Origin: Pseudomonadota bacterium
Lineage (GTDB): Bacteria > Pseudomonadota > Gammaproteobacteria > Steroidobacterales > Woeseiaceae
DNA: 64,000 bases
NCBI GenBank assembly: GCA_027621915.1
Contig: JAQCAD010000003.1
Location: 62,001-126,000 of the forward strand
Direction of reading: 5' to 3'
Shown here: positions 63,427 through 64,000 of the stretch, in pieces
Layout: every line of letters starts with the position of its first letter
Position numbering within the stretch: position 1 is the stretch's first letter
The notes under the pieces: generated by a model
The model's input: the letters and a program-made list of their open reading frames with translations, nothing else
The model's database searches: none
Told to the model about the DNA's origin: nothing
Program-made: the position numbers and the translations under genes

Positions 63427-64000
63427 ATGAGACCGATTGAGAGCGCTTCCAACTCCGGTCATGTCAACCCGATCGTGGTGTTGCTTGGAATCCTGTTACT
63501 GGCGACTGCGCTTACCTATGTCGTCGAATCCGGGTTTTACGAACGTGATGGCAGGCTGGTCGTTCCCGGGTCTTACCAGACTCTGGAAAAAAACAGTTCC
63601 CCAATTAACCTTTTTCGAACTGAATCTGGCGACGACGCGGACGACGCGAGGCCAGTCAGCCTGATCGGTACGATATCGGCAATTCCGGCTGGGCTCGAGC
63701 GGATGGCCGGACTGATATTCATGGTGCTAATCATTGGAGGCATGTTCGGCATCGTCACTCATTCCGGCGCGATCGATTCGGGTCTCGAGAAACTGCTCAG
63801 CACAGTTCGCGGCAATATCTACGTACTCGTTCCGGCGCTGATGATCGTGTTCGCGGCGGGCAGCAGTTTTCTGGGGTTGGCATCCGAATACCTCCTGGTT
63901 ATTCCGCTAATGGTCGTTATGGCGCAGCGTCTTGGTATGTCCAGAGTGATAGGACTTGCGATTGTTACTGTCGCGGTGAAAGCAGGATATTTGTCGTCGG
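63427..64000 (+). CDS. YfcC/DcuC-type permease, 5' part only
   Basis: An open frame from ATG 63427 to the window edge (191 residues, no stop). It begins with a membrane segment (VVLLGILLLATALTYVVES), then a soluble loop, then MAGLIFMVLIIGGMFGIVTHSGAIDSGLEKL, which fits the YfcC family of C4-dicarboxylate/basic amino acid carriers. The later GSSFLGLASEYLLVIPLMVV agrees. Being near the acyl-amino-acid hydrolases, it may import their products. The substrate is not certain. Confidence 0.82.
   Translation, partial: MRPIESASNSGHVNPIVVLLGILLLATALTYVVESGFYERDGRLVVPGSYQTLEKNSSPINLFRTESGDDADDARPVSLIGTISAIPAGLERMAGLIFMVLIIGGMFGIVTHSGAIDSGLEKLLSTVRGNIYVLVPALMIVFAAGSSFLGLASEYLLVIPLMVVMAQRLGMSRVIGLAIVTVAVKAGYLSS

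Noticed and set aside
1-64000. CRISPR arrays, prophage or known defence islands
   Set aside because: No regularly spaced repeats, phage structural genes, integrase or known defence genes were seen.

Overview
The window (about 55% GC by eye) looks like a chromosome segment of an aerobic, probably marine or sediment-living gammaproteobacterium. The reasons are a split gcvPA/gcvPB glycine cleavage operon under a tandem glycine riboswitch, an UrcA-family protein, a TonB-dependent receptor, a PQQ-alcohol dehydrogenase with c-type cytochrome genes, and many exported hydrolases. The taxonomic guess is inference from gene content; the window holds no rRNA, tRNA or marker gene that settles it.

Layout. 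1-2.3 kb: 3' end of a UbiH/VisC-type FAD hydroxylase, a reductive-dehalogenase-like double 4Fe-4S protein, and a CBS-domain protein. 2.9-7.1 kb: operon of an exported D-aminoacylase-like amidohydrolase, an MFS permease, a small exported protein and a DUF6090-like membrane protein. 7.2-10.4 kb: a lipoprotein PQQ-alcohol dehydrogenase with its own haem c, a membrane b-type cytochrome and a membrane-anchored tetrahaem cytochrome c, bounded on both sides by GGGGTC-type palindromes. 10.5-12.3 kb: DUF885 hydrolase. 12.3-17.6 kb: riboswitch, terminator, gcvT-gcvH-gcvPA-tpx-gcvPB. The embedded thiol peroxidase has only one cysteine. 17.9-21.6 kb: a double HtrA-like protein resembling eukaryotic Nma111/Deg7 (one live and one dead protease domain) translationally joined to an M23 peptidase. 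22-31.6 kb: UrcA protein, Tat-exported HisC-like aminotransferase, S9 peptidase, orphan periplasmic binding protein, sulfatase, NTF2-like protein, coiled-coil protein and a phosphodiesterase-like enzyme.

32.2-37.7 kb: serine beta-lactamase-like hydrolase, a full-length group II intron with its maturase, then a sparse region with small unrecognised genes. 37.7-39.9 kb: Tat-exported nitronate-monooxygenase-like flavoprotein and an ornithine cyclodeaminase-family enzyme. 40.1-43.6 kb is a decaying region: two lipoprotein-like ORFs, a 5'-truncated FlgO/TPR gene, a sulfotransferase broken by one TAA, and a MITE-like element. 43.6-47.7 kb: TauE/SafE exporter, glutaminyl cyclase, acetolactate-synthase-like enzyme, cytochrome c lipoprotein. 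47.8-52.2 kb: CHASE4 histidine kinase, response regulator and REC-GGDEF-EAL protein in one operon. 52.2-64 kb: M20 peptidase, CapA-like protein, AbgB-like amidohydrolase, TonB receptor, 2OG-Fe(II) oxygenase, lipoprotein N-acyl-D-amino-acid deacylase and the 5' part of a YfcC/DcuC permease.

Taken together, much of the window serves scavenging of peptides and N-acylated or D-amino acids outside the cytoplasm, with glycine catabolism and periplasmic alcohol oxidation feeding C1 and electron metabolism. I saw no CRISPR array, phage, plasmid origin or recognised defence system. The best candidates for something new are the single-Cys peroxidase inside the gcv operon, the Nma111-like/M23 pair, the repeat-bounded dehydrogenase/cytochrome cassette, and the two Tat-exported cofactor enzymes.
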